Positions 8,308 through 17,520 of a stretch of DNA of 46,315 bases are shown here, in pieces. This DNA comes from DATDAW01 sp036524675. Its GTDB lineage: Bacteria; Verrucomicrobiota; Verrucomicrobiia; Chthoniobacterales; DASVRZ01. How positions within the stretch are numbered: position 1 is the stretch's first letter; every line of letters starts with the position of its first letter. A model generated the notes under the pieces. That model made no database searches. It was not told the origin of the DNA and saw nothing but the letters and a program-made list of their open reading frames with translations. Position numbers and translations under genes: made by a program. The stretch spans positions 1 through 46,315 of the forward strand of contig DATDBU010000032.1 of the NCBI GenBank assembly GCA_036524675.1, written 5' to 3'.

Positions 8308-9516
8308 CTACGAATACAGGTACTCGTCGAAATACTCGCGCTGCGGAGCTGGACGGAAAGTTTTTGGCGTGCCCACGCCAGCTTCGGGGTATTCGAAGAT
8401 CTCGCCCTCGTAGTTGCGGATGACAATTTTTTCCTGGTCGTGATAGAGAACGTAACCGGGATTGATCGGCACTTTGCCGCCGCCGCCCGGGGCGTCGATA
8501 ACGAATTGTGGCACGGCGTATCCCGTTGTGTGCCCACGCAAGCCTTCAATAATTTCGATACCTTTCGCGACCGAAGTCCGCAGATGAGACGAGCCGTTGA
8601 TGAGGTCGCACTGGTAAACATAATATGGGCGCACCCGCGTCATAAGCAGCTTGTGCACGAGCGATTTCATGACGGGCAGACTGTCGTTGACGCCTTTGAG
8701 AAGGACGCTCTGATTTCCCAGTGGGATACCGTGATTGACCATACGTTCGCAAGCTTCACGGACCTCGGTAGTCAATTCGCGTGGGTGATTGACGTGGATG
8801 CTGATCCAGAGCGGATGATATTTTGCAAGCATCTGGCAGAGCGCGGGAGTGATGCGTTGGGGGAGAAAGACGGGAACGCGGGAGCCGATGCGTAGGAATT
8901 CGATATGGTCGATGGAGCGAAGACGGCTCAGGATTTTTTCGAGTTTGTCATCGGAGAAGAGCAAAGCGTCACCCCCGGAAAGAAGAACGTCGCGAACCTC
9001 CGTGTGCTGCTCCAAATACTGGAAGGCTTGCTCGAAATCGGTATGAAGTTCCTGCTCCCCTGCCCCGCTGACGACGCGACTACGCGTGCAATAACGGCAA
9101 TATGAGGCGCAGCGATCCGTGACCAAGAACAGGACTCGATCCGGGTAACGGTGGACAAGTCCCGGGACCGGCATATGGGAATCTTCACCGCATGGGTCGG
9201 CCATGTCGTAAGGCGAAGTCCAACTTTCTTCGATGCGGGGAACGACCTGCCGCCGGATGGGACAATCGGGGTTTTCGCGGTCGATGAGGTTGAAATAGTG
9301 GGGGGTGACGGCAAGAGCGAGTTTGTTGCCTGAGAGAAGGACTCCGGCGCGTTCCTCCTGGGAAAGCACGAGGTGCTGCTCAAGTTGCGTGAGAGTAGTG
9401 ACCCGGTTCTTAAGCTGCCACTTCCAGTCATCCCATTGTTCAGGAGTGGCATCGGGCCAGTAGCCCGGAGCATGGGAGACAAACTTCTTCTCCGGCAGAG
9501 TATCCAACGTTTGCAT
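8308..9516 (-). CDS. kamA: Lysine 2,3-aminomutase
   Basis: The 402-residue cytoplasmic protein is a radical SAM, PLP-dependent aminomutase that converts L-lysine to L-beta-lysine. The iron-sulfur cluster motif is Cys136-x3-Cys140-x2-Cys143 (CASYCRYC). Lys348 in APGGGGKVPINPGYV is the PLP lysine. Asp304 and Asp341 correspond, with a constant offset of 11, to the two aspartates that bind the lysine amino group in the clostridial enzyme, which argues against a glutamate 2,3-aminomutase. Length fits true lysine aminomutase rather than the shorter EpmB. No beta-lysine acetyltransferase (AblB) or lysine fermentation gene adjoins it, so the purpose of beta-lysine here is open. Confidence 0.9.
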   Translation of the reverse strand: MQTLDTLPEKKFVSHAPGYWPDATPEQWDDWKWQLKNRVTTLTQLEQHLVLSQEERAGVLLSGNKLALAVTPHYFNLIDRENPDCPIRRQVVPRIEESWTSPYDMADPCGEDSHMPVPGLVHRYPDRVLFLVTDRCASYCRYCTRSRVVSGAGEQELHTDFEQAFQYLEQHTEVRDVLLSGGDALLFSDDKLEKILSRLRSIDHIEFLRIGSRVPVFLPQRITPALCQMLAKYHPLWISIHVNHPRELTTEVREACERMVNHGIPLGNQSVLLKGVNDSLPVMKSLVHKLLMTRVRPYYVYQCDLINGSSHLRTSVAKGIEIIEGLRGHTTGYAVPQFVIDAPGGGGKVPINPGYVLYHDQEKIVIRNYEGEIFEYPEAGVGTPKTFRPAPQREYFDEYLYS

Positions 9517-9575
9517 TTGATGTGAGGGCGAAACGTAAAGAGCGACCGGTTCTTGTCAAATCAGTCAAGAACAGA

Positions 9576-9609
9576 CCGCCCTCGTGCGAGAGTTCTCACA
9601 CGAGGGCGG
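9576..9609 (-). terminator. Hairpin downstream of transaldolase gene
   Basis: CCGCCCTCGTG (9576-9586) and CACGAGGGCGG (9599-9609) form an 11-bp stem with a 12-nt loop in the 166-bp gap between transaldolase and aminomutase genes. A weaker inverted repeat (TTCTTG / CAAGAA) follows on the minus strand. A strong T run is missing, so termination is likely but not certain. Confidence 0.5.
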
Positions 9610-9682
9610 CAAACAGATCAAACCGTCCGGAGCTGTCCGAAGAGCATCGGCGACCGGTCGCAGCGGCCCATCGCCGAGCAGA

Positions 9683-10654
9683 CTACTTCCGGCTGGCGAT
9701 GAGTTTTTCGAGTTTGACGATGTCGGCGCTGAACTTGCGGATACCTTCGGCAGTTTTCTCCGTGGCCATGGCGTCTTCGTTCAGCTGGAAGCGGAACGTT
9801 TTTTCGTCCTGCGTGATCGGCTTGAGATCGCTCGCAAGGGCGTCGGCCATATTGAGTTTCTGCACGACAGGTTCGGTGCTAGCCGCGAGTTCGGCGAGGA
9901 GGTTCGGGCTGATAGTCAGCAGGTCGCTGCCGGCGAGTTCAATAATTTGACCGACATTGCGGAAGCTCGCGCCCATGACTTCGGTCTTGTGGCCGAACTT
10001 CTTGTAGTAGTTGTAGATGGTCGTCACGGAAATGACGCCCGGGTCTTCGGCTCCAACGTACTCTTTCTTGTTCGTGGCCTTGTACCAGTCGTAAATACGA
10101 CCCACGAAAGGCGAAATAAGCTGCGCTTTTGCATTGGCGCATTCAACGGCCTGGGTCAGTGAGAAGAGAAGAGTGAGGTTGCAGTGAATGCCTTCTTTTT
10201 CGAGAATTTCCGCGGCGCGGATGCCTTCCCAAGTGGAAGCGATCTTGATAAGGATGCGGTCGCGGGAAATGCCGCTCTTTTCATACAAAGCAATCAGTTC
10301 GCGACCCTTTTTGACGGAGCCTTCAACGTCGAACGAGAGGCGGGCGTCTGTTTCGGTGGACACGCGGCCTGGAACGATCTGGAGGATTTCGAGACCAAAA
10401 GCCACGAGGACATGGTCAATGATCGACTCCACGGAAGCGGTCGAGCCAAGGTCCTTAATGACCTTCGTGAGGATATAGTCGTATTCCGGTTTCGAAACCG
10501 CCTGGAGAATAAGACTCGGATTGGTGGTAGCATCCTGAGGTGCGAACTCGCGCATGGACTCAAAATCACCGGTGTCTGCAACGACCGTTGTGAATTTTTT
10601 GAGTTGCTCGAGTTGATTCAGCGCGACAGGTGCTTCGGCGATGGCGGTGCTCAT
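9683..10654 (-). CDS. tal: Transaldolase
   Basis: The 323-residue enzyme of the pentose phosphate pathway transfers a dihydroxyacetone unit between sugar phosphates. The N-terminal DATTNPSLIL motif and the Schiff-base Lys137 in RILIKIASTWEG identify it; the order and length match the TalB subfamily (about 317 residues). GGGAG lies about 11 bp upstream of the ATG. It is divergent from the DUF456 gene across a 181-bp gap that should hold both promoters. Confidence 0.96.
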   Translation of the reverse strand: MSTAIAEAPVALNQLEQLKKFTTVVADTGDFESMREFAPQDATTNPSLILQAVSKPEYDYILTKVIKDLGSTASVESIIDHVLVAFGLEILQIVPGRVSTETDARLSFDVEGSVKKGRELIALYEKSGISRDRILIKIASTWEGIRAAEILEKEGIHCNLTLLFSLTQAVECANAKAQLISPFVGRIYDWYKATNKKEYVGAEDPGVISVTTIYNYYKKFGHKTEVMGASFRNVGQIIELAGSDLLTISPNLLAELAASTEPVVQKLNMADALASDLKPITQDEKTFRFQLNEDAMATEKTAEGIRKFSADIVKLEKLIASRK

Positions 10655-10835
10655 GATTTATTTTTCTCCCGGTTGATGAGTAGTGGCTGTTGAGTGGTTC
10701 TTTATTGTAAGACGATAACGCAGGCGTGAAAAGCGATTTGATGCGCACATCCACGGTAAATTTGCTGAAAACTTAGCATCGAAGTCATTGTGGCGGGCTT
10801 GCGCAAGGGTTTGAATCAATGGAGGATGCGGCTCG

Positions 10836-11321
10836 ATGCAAGGTATTTGGTGGACAGTGACGGTTTTGCTAATGGTCGCAGGCGTTGTCGGTACCGTGTT
10901 ACCGCTGATTCCCGGACATGTGCTGGTGCTGGCGGGCGCTCTTGTTCACAAGTTTGCGTTTGGCGAAGCCGGCGTAAGTTGGTGGGCCATTACGACCATG
11001 GCCCTGCTGGTACTCGCGGGCGCCGCAGTGGATTTCTTGAGCGGTGCTGCGGGAGCGAAATATTTCGGAGCGACTCGCTGGGGCGCGATCGGTGGTCTGG
11101 CTGGCGCCATCGTCGGCGTGTTTTTCGGCTTACCGGGAATCATTGTCGGCCCGCTTGTGGGGGTCTTGGCCGGCGAATTGCTCAGCGGCAAAGGTCTATT
11201 GCCCGCCGGCAAATCGACTTGGGGCAGTCTTCTAGGCGCCGTCGCTGGAGGCATTCTGAAATTCGTGATTGCACTCCTGATGATCGGCGTGTTTGCAATT
11301 TTCCTGACGCTTCACCGGTAA
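10836..11321 (+). CDS. DUF456 family membrane protein
   Basis: The 161-residue protein is almost entirely hydrophobic, with four to five predicted membrane segments and glycine-rich stretches such as AGVVGTVLPLIPGHVLVLAG and GLPGIIVGPLVGVLAGEL. This pattern, with PGHVLV near the start and a GxxxGxxxG-rich middle, is that of the DUF456 family of inner-membrane proteins of unknown function. GGAGG lies about 10 bp upstream of the chosen ATG. It is followed by the RNase P RNA gene on the same strand, which probably has its own promoter. Confidence 0.8.
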   Translation: MQGIWWTVTVLLMVAGVVGTVLPLIPGHVLVLAGALVHKFAFGEAGVSWWAITTMALLVLAGAAVDFLSGAAGAKYFGATRWGAIGGLAGAIVGVFFGLPGIIVGPLVGVLAGELLSGKGLLPAGKSTWGSLLGAVAGGILKFVIALLMIGVFAIFLTLHR

Positions 11322-11410
11322 AACAGTATGCAGCAACGCGGACATTTATATCCGCTTTGGTGCAGGCGTTCCCGGGTTCCAGCGCCTGCCAAAATTTCTT
11401 CTTTAAACTT

Positions 11411-11431
11411 AAGACTTAAGACTTAAGACTT
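11411..11431 (+). repeat. Three tandem AAGACTT heptamers upstream of rnpB
   Basis: AAGACTT is repeated three times without a break at 11411-11431, ending 7 bp before the first paired base of RNase P RNA. Half a further copy (ACTT) precedes it. It lies where the rnpB promoter should be. Confidence 0.85.
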
Positions 11432-11438
11432 CTTTTAC

Positions 11439-11867
11439 CGACAGACGGCCGCCGGCATCACCTTTCGGGGTGAGGCTGGAGGAAAGTCCGAACACCACAA
11501 GGCGACATGCCGCGTAAAATGCGCGGGAGTTTCTGGCGAAAGCAGGAAACGACGGACAGTGTCACAGAAAACAAACCACCGGGACGCGGGTGACCGTTTT
11601 CCGGCCAGGGTGAAAAGGCGGGGTAAGAGCCCACCGCTTCGCGAGCAATTGCGAAGGCACGAAAAACCCCATGTGGTGCAAGACAAAACAGGAGACAGGA
11701 CCGCCTGTCCGCTCGCCGGCAACGGCGAAGTCTCCGGGTAATAGTCGCATCACTGCCCCCCACCGCGGGGACAGGGCGTCCGGTCCGCGAGGATTGGATG
11801 AGACAAATGGCCGTCACGCTGTTTCGAGTCTAATCGGAATGGCGGACAGAATTCGGCTTATCGTCGG
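11439..11867 (+). ncRNA. rnpB: RNase P RNA, bacterial class A
   Basis: The catalytic RNA that trims tRNA 5' ends. Conserved blocks appear in the right order: GAGGAAAGTCCGAACACC near 11479, the ACAG(A) block near 11560, GGGTAAGAGCCCACCG near 11620, AGACAAATGGCCGTC near 11802, and ACAGAATTCGGCTTA near 11846. The ends pair as helix P1 (CCGAC at 11439-11443 with GTCGG at 11863-11867). At about 430 nt it is of ordinary length. The exact 5' end is estimated from P1. Confidence 0.95.
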
Positions 11868-11874
11868 TAAACAT

Positions 11875-11911
11875 GACGGCTGTCGGTCAAGATCCGGCAG
11901 CCGTCTCTTTT
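11875..11911 (+). terminator. Intrinsic terminator of rnpB
   Basis: GACGGCTG (11875-11882) pairs with CAGCCGTC (11898-11905), with further CGG/CCG pairing inside, and is followed by TCTTTT. It begins 8 bp after the RNase P RNA. Confidence 0.88.
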
Positions 11912-11968
11912 GGGAGGCAGAATAACCGAACCGTTGTGCGTTCTGAATTCTAAACTCTGAATCCGCCT

Positions 11969-12817
11969 TCAGCGTTCCACCATTTGATTCGTGGAACTGC
12001 GTGCTTTTTGCACAAACGGGTTGTTATCACCATACCGCGCCCAAGGGCCGGGTGGGATATCGCGAAAATCAACAAATTTCCAGTCGCACACATCCGTGCC
12101 GCGCATGCCGAGATAGTCACGAACAGCCGGCGAAACATCGAGACCCGCCCCCTTGTTCAGATTAGGCAGTGGACGGTCGTTCCCAAAGACGTATTGCCAG
12201 TGATCCGTCCGAAATGGCCCGCAATCCTCCCATTGCGCGTAACAAACTCGATTTCCTTTCCGGATCGCAAGCCAACGCCCTTTACAAACGGTTTTCCCCT
12301 CCTCTTTAAACGCGCGACGGAACCACGGAATAACAACTTTCGCCTCAGGCTTGCTGCGACCCGCCTCGACGTCGTTGTACGGCAAAGCGACGTAAAATGG
12401 ATTCTGTCGCGGCACAAAACCAATGGGGATGTAGTTTCGACGGGCATTCGGATCCGGAGTGTCGAGGCCACCATAATTTCCACGCCAATTGACATCCCAA
12501 GAGCTTTTGTGATTCGCCACTGGATTGTTCTGCCCTGCATCCTCCCCTATCCAGAAAACCGTCGTGACGATATTGCGTTTCCACGGATAACCGCCGGCAC
12601 CGTAGAGTCCGCCGTAACCGGTCGATGCCGGCACTACGACCTTGGGCGTGATTTTGAGCAGCGCATCCTCACGCAGCTTCATGGCAAATTTGACAAAGTC
12701 CGTATCCGGCTGGTTAGCCGATTCAGTAGCGGCGGAAACATTTGAAAACAACAATCCACCCGCCAATGCCGAGATCGAAAAAAGTTTAAACGCCGGAGCG
12801 ATTCCAGGGAGTTTCAT
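11969..12817 (-). CDS. Secreted protein with double-psi beta-barrel-like C-terminal region
   Basis: The ATG at 12817 gives a 282-residue protein with a clear signal peptide (MKLPGIAPAFKLFSISALAG, cleavage near NVSAATES). An upstream GTG at 13006 would add 63 residues without a signal and is less likely. The C-terminal part contains the block VCYAQWEDCGPF, followed by GLDVSPAVRDYLG and VCDWKFVDF. This arrangement of a Cys/Asp/Gly turn, LDVSP helix and final W-x-F strand is the pattern of RlpA/barwin-like double-psi beta-barrels. Several cysteines could form disulfides outside the cytoplasm. Whether it has lytic or binding activity on the cell wall is unknown. It follows the glycosyltransferase gene on the same strand. 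Confidence 0.6.
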   Translation of the reverse strand: MKLPGIAPAFKLFSISALAGGLLFSNVSAATESANQPDTDFVKFAMKLREDALLKITPKVVVPASTGYGGLYGAGGYPWKRNIVTTVFWIGEDAGQNNPVANHKSSWDVNWRGNYGGLDTPDPNARRNYIPIGFVPRQNPFYVALPYNDVEAGRSKPEAKVVIPWFRRAFKEEGKTVCKGRWLAIRKGNRVCYAQWEDCGPFRTDHWQYVFGNDRPLPNLNKGAGLDVSPAVRDYLGMRGTDVCDWKFVDFRDIPPGPWARYGDNNPFVQKARSSTNQMVER

Positions 12818-13006
12818 CAGTATCCGGTGCAATCCGGTCGATATAAGCGATGAAAACGCACCGGGCAAGCTCAGAAAATGGTGGATTTGCTCGCAGCTTT
12901 GATTTCTGCACGGCCCTCGGAAAGCCAAGCAGCGGACGCATGCTTCGGCGAGAGACGATTCACCGGGGATCGGGTGCTTCGGAAATCCGCTGATGAGAGC
13001 GCACAC

Positions 13007-13984
13007 TCAAGCACGCTCAAGCGCGATATGAATCAACGACATCAGTGTTGTGCCTGCCGATCCACACTGGCTAAGACAGAGTCCCGCGGCAGCCTTGGCG
13101 TTCTTGTGCAGGACTAACGACTCTGCAAAAAGAGCAGCCGCCCGGCCCCGTTCCCCAGTTCTCAAGAAAGCGGAGGCGTAGCTGGAAAAAATGGTCGCCA
13201 CCTCCACTCGCACGCGGCTGGCCAAGGGTTCTGGTAAATTGTCCGCCAGCATGCGATGCGACCAGTAAATCTGTCCATTGGCGAGGTAGTCCTCCCAGCG
13301 GCGGTTTTGAAGCATGTTCCCTGGATGTACCCGATAATTCGACAATCTCCGACTGTCGTACCATGCGCCGTGCCCGGTGCGGTAGCACTGATAAAACAGC
13401 CAGCCACAGGCAAACCCACCCGCTTGCTCATCCAGAAAATCCGCCGGCACCATGGCCGTGCGAAAGAGCGTGCAACTAATATGCAGACTGCGGTGCAACG
13501 TTGTGGCCGTTCCGAAATCCTTCAGCACGCCCGTCACCAGCTTGCTGCGATGGTGGTGCTCGCTGAGTTCCCGCGTCATGTCCTGCAGCAATCGTCCCTT
13601 TCCATCAATTACATGATGATCGCAGAAGGACAAAATCAGATCCGGATTGGCTAAAAGCGGCCGCACAAGGCTCTCCACAAACTCCGGCCCCAGCAAGTCG
13701 TCGTCGTTCAGGACCATAAAGAAATCGCTCTGCACGGCAGCCATGCCGGCTTTCCAATTGCCGGCCATCCCGACATTTTTCTTATGGCGAATGCCACGCA
13801 CTCGCGGATTGCCGGTAAAACTTGCCACGACGGTCGGAGTATCATCCGTACTGGCATCATCCAGCACCAGCACATCTACTCCCGGCCAGGTCTGATTGAG
13901 CGCTGAGAGAATCGTTTCGCGCAAATAATCCGCCCGATTGTAAGTCGGAATCAAAACGGTAACGGAACTGTTGGTTGGAACCAT
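13007..13984 (-). CDS. Glycosyltransferase family 2
   Basis: The 325-residue cytoplasmic protein has a GT-A fold N-terminus: VTVLIPTYNRADYLRETI, the nucleotide-binding LDDASTDDTP (Asp42, Asp43) and the metal-binding DxD-like LNDDDLLGP (Asp94-96). The C-terminal third, with HPGNMLQNRRWEDY and an alpha-helical tail, is less typical. It should transfer a sugar from a nucleotide donor to an unknown glycan acceptor. The start codon lies just downstream of an IS630 transposase remnant, so its native promoter or first codons may have been altered. Confidence 0.82.
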   Translation of the reverse strand: MVPTNSSVTVLIPTYNRADYLRETILSALNQTWPGVDVLVLDDASTDDTPTVVASFTGNPRVRGIRHKKNVGMAGNWKAGMAAVQSDFFMVLNDDDLLGPEFVESLVRPLLANPDLILSFCDHHVIDGKGRLLQDMTRELSEHHHRSKLVTGVLKDFGTATTLHRSLHISCTLFRTAMVPADFLDEQAGGFACGWLFYQCYRTGHGAWYDSRRLSNYRVHPGNMLQNRRWEDYLANGQIYWSHRMLADNLPEPLASRVRVEVATIFSSYASAFLRTGERGRAAALFAESLVLHKNAKAAAGLCLSQCGSAGTTLMSLIHIALERA

Positions 13985-13989
13985 GATTC

Positions 13990-14262
13990 GATCTGTAAAT
14001 TTTCCTGGCAGAAAGAGTTCGCGTGCATTCGGGTCGCGTTGCGTTCTGAGCCCGCTCTACAACGCATTCGATAAAACAGTGTCTCCACTTTGAAACGACG
14101 GGTGGACTGACGCCAAATGATGCAGCGGCGGCACTTTCTTTGACTTCGCCAAGCCTTAACCAGAACAATGCGAGACCTTACGCTATCGCGTGAGTGAGTC
14201 GTGGCAGCTCGAGTTCGTGCCTCGAGTTCTTGGCGCTCGATATGATTGAGCCGGATTTTCAA
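13990..14262 (-). pseudogene. IS630-family transposase N-terminal remnant
   Basis: The ATG at 14262 opens MKIRLNHIERQELEARTRAA, followed by SRDSVRSRIVLV, the standard start of IS630-type transposases. The frame shifts near 14165 and continues as LRLGEVKESAAAASFGVSPP and VVSKWRHCFIE, the second helix-turn-helix. About 85 of the usual 340 or so residues remain. No DDE catalytic domain and no clear terminal inverted repeats are seen. The rest of the 359-bp gap (13985-14343) holds nothing else recognisable. Confidence 0.7.
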
Positions 14263-14343
14263 GATACAGGTCTACCCACGCTTGCGAAGTAAAGCTATTT
14301 TGACGACCCAATGCTAGCTTTTTTTGCAATTTGACTTCAAAAG

Positions 14344-16248
14344 CTACCGAACCAGTTGTTGCTCGGGTGAGGACACAGATGTGTGCGACTCCGCTGCAGA
14401 TTTCGTTGAACCCGAGAACGACCGCCATTTGTCGACCGGCAAAAGCGCCAGACCGATCAGCACAACCTGGCTGATGTCAAAGGCGAGAAGCCACGGGAAC
14501 GACCGATCCATGAAACCATAGGAATGCAAACCAACGCCCAGCATATTGACGCCGAACCATGAAAAACTGGTGATGATATTGCCGCCGACCGCGAGCGCCA
14601 TGAGACCCCGCTCGCGTATCATGCCGCCCCAGCGAGCATGCAGAATGATTGCATTCCAAATGACGATGAGCAGCGCCCCATTTTCCTTGGGATCCCAGCC
14701 CCAAAAACGCCCCCACGATTGGTCGGCCCAAATGCCACCGAGAATAGTGCCGGTAAAGCTGAACAACGTTGCAAAACAAACGATGCCATAGACCATCGAG
14801 CTGATGGATTTTGCCGTCTGTTTTGCGAGCGATCGGGTAAATACGCCGCGCAAAATGAAGACGATGGCCAAAAATCCAGCCAGAAAGGTCGCGCTATAAC
14901 CGAGCGTGACGACAACCACGTGGGTGGCCAGCCATATATTCGTATCCAGCACGGCACGAAGCATTTCCATCGTGTCCCCATCCACAGATAGGTGATGGGC
15001 AATCAGCAGGGTCACGAAACCCATTGCCGCGGCAACGACGGAGCCGATTCCGTTGCGGTTGATTCTTTCCAGAATAACGCAAAGGACAGCGCTCCCCCAG
15101 CCAACGAAAATGGCTGAAGAATAGAGATTGGTGACAGGCGGGCGCCCCTGGAGATACATGCGCGCCACCAGACCGAAGGTATGGATTCCCAGAGCCAGGA
15201 TTAACAACCAGAACGCAGCGCGACCAAAAACGTCCGGCCAAACGAGCCACGAAATCCAAGCGAGTACAAATATGAGAACGTATAGGACCATCGCCTGGTA
15301 GAAAGGCTGGAACTGGTTGAAAAAGCTCTCGAAGCCAATCTTCCTCGCCGACCCCGCAAAGTCTTGCTGAAGGTACTTTTGATACTCGTGCAGACTGGTA
15401 TTAAAGCGCGCGGGATCGTTTGCGCGATACGCGGAAATCATTTCCGCATAGCAATCGACAGCCGGATCGAGCGGTCCGCCTCGGACAACAGCGGCCAGTG
15501 CCTGTCCAATGTGCTGCCAGTCATGTCCCGTCGTGTCAGCTGCGTTCCTCGGGATCGCATATACGTAGGCGGCCTGTGCAAGACGTTGATGACGCTGGGC
15601 GAATTCCAAGAGCTTGGCAAATGCGATCCGTTCACTATCGGAGAGGGCCTCTCCATTCTTCTCCTTCTCGATCGCGGTCATGCCAGGACCCGCAACCGCG
15701 CGGTACTCGGTCAGTTCTCTCGCAAAATCCGGACTGTCCTGCATCTGGATCGAATTCTTGAGACGGATATAGAGCAGCAAGCGCTCGCGGAGCTTCAAGA
15801 GCTCCTTTTGGAACACGGACCGGGCACCAGCCTCGACTTCATTCGCGGTGCCGGCTTGTTCCTCAATTTTTGATAAAAATGGAGCCAAATCATTGAAAGA
15901 GAAAGCCTTGGTCTTATCCTCACGCCAACCAAGCAGGTCACGAACCTCAGGATTCGAAAGCGGAAAAATCGCCTGCTCGTCCGCACGTTCCGGGCGCATG
16001 AGAACATCGATCAGCCAGTTGATCGCGGGAATTTTCCGGCCATCCGCACGTAACGCCTGTTTGCCGGAAATCGACATCAGTGATGTCCGCGCCAGCGTGT
16101 CCATCGGTTTGATCCGTCCGCCCACGAGAACGGGCAGACGTCCAAATCCGTCTCGATCAAAACCATCCGCCGATTTCGGCGAGCGCAAGCTTCCGGCGAT
16201 TAGCGCGATGCCAAACAAAACCAGAATATATGGAAGCCACTTTTTCAT
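14344..16248 (-). CDS. ccsA: Cytochrome c biogenesis protein CcsA/ResC family
   Basis: The 634-residue inner-membrane protein carries the heme-handling tryptophan-rich motif WGRFWGWDPKENGALLIVIW at about 512-531 and the surrounding membrane helices of the CcmF/CcsA family. Together with ResB it forms the System II heme lyase, which exports heme and attaches it to CxxCH motifs of apocytochrome c in the periplasm. The first 300 residues, with GGRIKPMDTLARTSL, a charged region and little membrane character after residue 25, form a long extension compared with about 320-residue plastid CcsA. AAGGATA precedes the ATG. The gene ends the respiratory cluster, 85 bp after resB. Confidence 0.88.
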   Translation of the reverse strand: MKKWLPYILVLFGIALIAGSLRSPKSADGFDRDGFGRLPVLVGGRIKPMDTLARTSLMSISGKQALRADGRKIPAINWLIDVLMRPERADEQAIFPLSNPEVRDLLGWREDKTKAFSFNDLAPFLSKIEEQAGTANEVEAGARSVFQKELLKLRERLLLYIRLKNSIQMQDSPDFARELTEYRAVAGPGMTAIEKEKNGEALSDSERIAFAKLLEFAQRHQRLAQAAYVYAIPRNAADTTGHDWQHIGQALAAVVRGGPLDPAVDCYAEMISAYRANDPARFNTSLHEYQKYLQQDFAGSARKIGFESFFNQFQPFYQAMVLYVLIFVLAWISWLVWPDVFGRAAFWLLILALGIHTFGLVARMYLQGRPPVTNLYSSAIFVGWGSAVLCVILERINRNGIGSVVAAAMGFVTLLIAHHLSVDGDTMEMLRAVLDTNIWLATHVVVVTLGYSATFLAGFLAIVFILRGVFTRSLAKQTAKSISSMVYGIVCFATLFSFTGTILGGIWADQSWGRFWGWDPKENGALLIVIWNAIILHARWGGMIRERGLMALAVGGNIITSFSWFGVNMLGVGLHSYGFMDRSFPWLLAFDISQVVLIGLALLPVDKWRSFSGSTKSAAESHTSVSSPEQQLVR

Positions 16249-16333
16249 TATCCTTATACGTCGTTTTGGGTATTGCGCGGAGTCACGAAGGACGCGGAAA
16301 AAGAGGCCACCTCGGCGGCCAGCGTGACATTAC

Positions 16334-17482
16334 TCATGAAGAAGTTTTGCGCCGTCTGGCAAAGGCGGAGAGGCTGATACAGAACTGGACCGTCAGTCCC
16401 AAGGCAACAAGTGTGCACGCAATATAAGGCAACAGCCAGCTCGGGTTACGGACCACCTGCAGGATACTTGTCGTGTCGTTGTTGTCGAAAGCGAGTTGGT
16501 AAAACGTATTGCCACCGAATCGCAGCGGATGGTTCATGTAAATAAGTGCATCACGTTTTTCACCGTCGGCGGATGTGAGGGTCACTTTGCTCGAAAAATC
16601 CTTCGGAATACTCGTGCCCGCGTAAATCTTGTGAGTGAAATCCTGAAGCGTAATGGCGAATGGCTTGTAAAAACGCCGCGGACGCAATTGCACCATCCAC
16701 GTTTTGCCGCCCGCAGAAACCGTCTGAGGACCATCGAGGCGCTCAGAGACAATGATATCCTGCGTTTTTCCGTCAGGAGTCAGTATCCGCAACGAGGCGC
16801 TGGGAGTGTTGGTTTCGTCCGGATTTGTGGCGGGCGCAATCGGCACGAGCACAGCTTGCGGCCCTATGGGCAGTGTTGGGATTTCCAGCGATGTCACCCG
16901 GTCTCTGGTAACGCCAAGTGAATTCTTGAAATACAAGACGGGCTGAATCGCGAACGGAAGCGAAGGCGTCGTAATTGGTTTACGGTCGAGCAGGAGTGCT
17001 TCGGGGATGCTGACGACCCGATCCGACTTCGAATCAGACGTATCGATTACGGCCAACTCCTTTTCGAGGAAACTTTCGGAATAGTTCTTCGTCTGCCCTT
17101 CATCCAAACGCATCTGAGCTTCACGGGCAAAGAGGCTGGTCAGCAGCTGTCCGATGAGAAGCAAAATAATACCCAAATGAAGAAGGTAGATGCCGGACTT
17201 GCGAATCGTGAACTTAAAACGGACGGCTTGCGCAGCGATTAGATTTACAAGGAGCACAGCACCAAGAAGATAACCTCCGGGTAGCACAGGAATCTGCCGA
17301 TTGCTTCCTGGTGGTCCCCACATGACAAACAGGCTCTCGAAGTACTTCTGTTGTGCTCCGTAAATCCCCAAGTGCACTTGCTCGATGGTGCCAAAAAACA
17401 CAAGCGCCATCGCCAGCGACAGGCAGACAATCGTCAGCTTGAGCGACGTGAGCGGGCGAAGAATAGCGTGGAGAACAGACAA
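16334..17482 (-). CDS. resB: Cytochrome c biogenesis protein ResB
   Basis: The 382-residue protein has the ResB/Ccs1 layout: membrane segments near 12-30, 66-84 and 95-113, a large periplasmic domain (about 115-345), and a last membrane segment near 350-370. The motif NHPLRFGGNTFYQLAFD in the periplasmic part is typical. It works with CcsA to ligate heme to c-type cytochromes. The open frame begins with a TTG at 17482; no better ATG is obvious. It follows the lipoprotein gene by 38 bp on the same strand. Confidence 0.87.
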   Translation of the reverse strand: MSVLHAILRPLTSLKLTIVCLSLAMALVFFGTIEQVHLGIYGAQQKYFESLFVMWGPPGSNRQIPVLPGGYLLGAVLLVNLIAAQAVRFKFTIRKSGIYLLHLGIILLLIGQLLTSLFAREAQMRLDEGQTKNYSESFLEKELAVIDTSDSKSDRVVSIPEALLLDRKPITTPSLPFAIQPVLYFKNSLGVTRDRVTSLEIPTLPIGPQAVLVPIAPATNPDETNTPSASLRILTPDGKTQDIIVSERLDGPQTVSAGGKTWMVQLRPRRFYKPFAITLQDFTHKIYAGTSIPKDFSSKVTLTSADGEKRDALIYMNHPLRFGGNTFYQLAFDNNDTTSILQVVRNPSWLLPYIACTLVALGLTVQFCISLSAFARRRKTSS

Positions 17483-17520
17483 GGCTTCAGTTTTAGGGGT
17501 TCAGATTTTCAGAATCGCTT

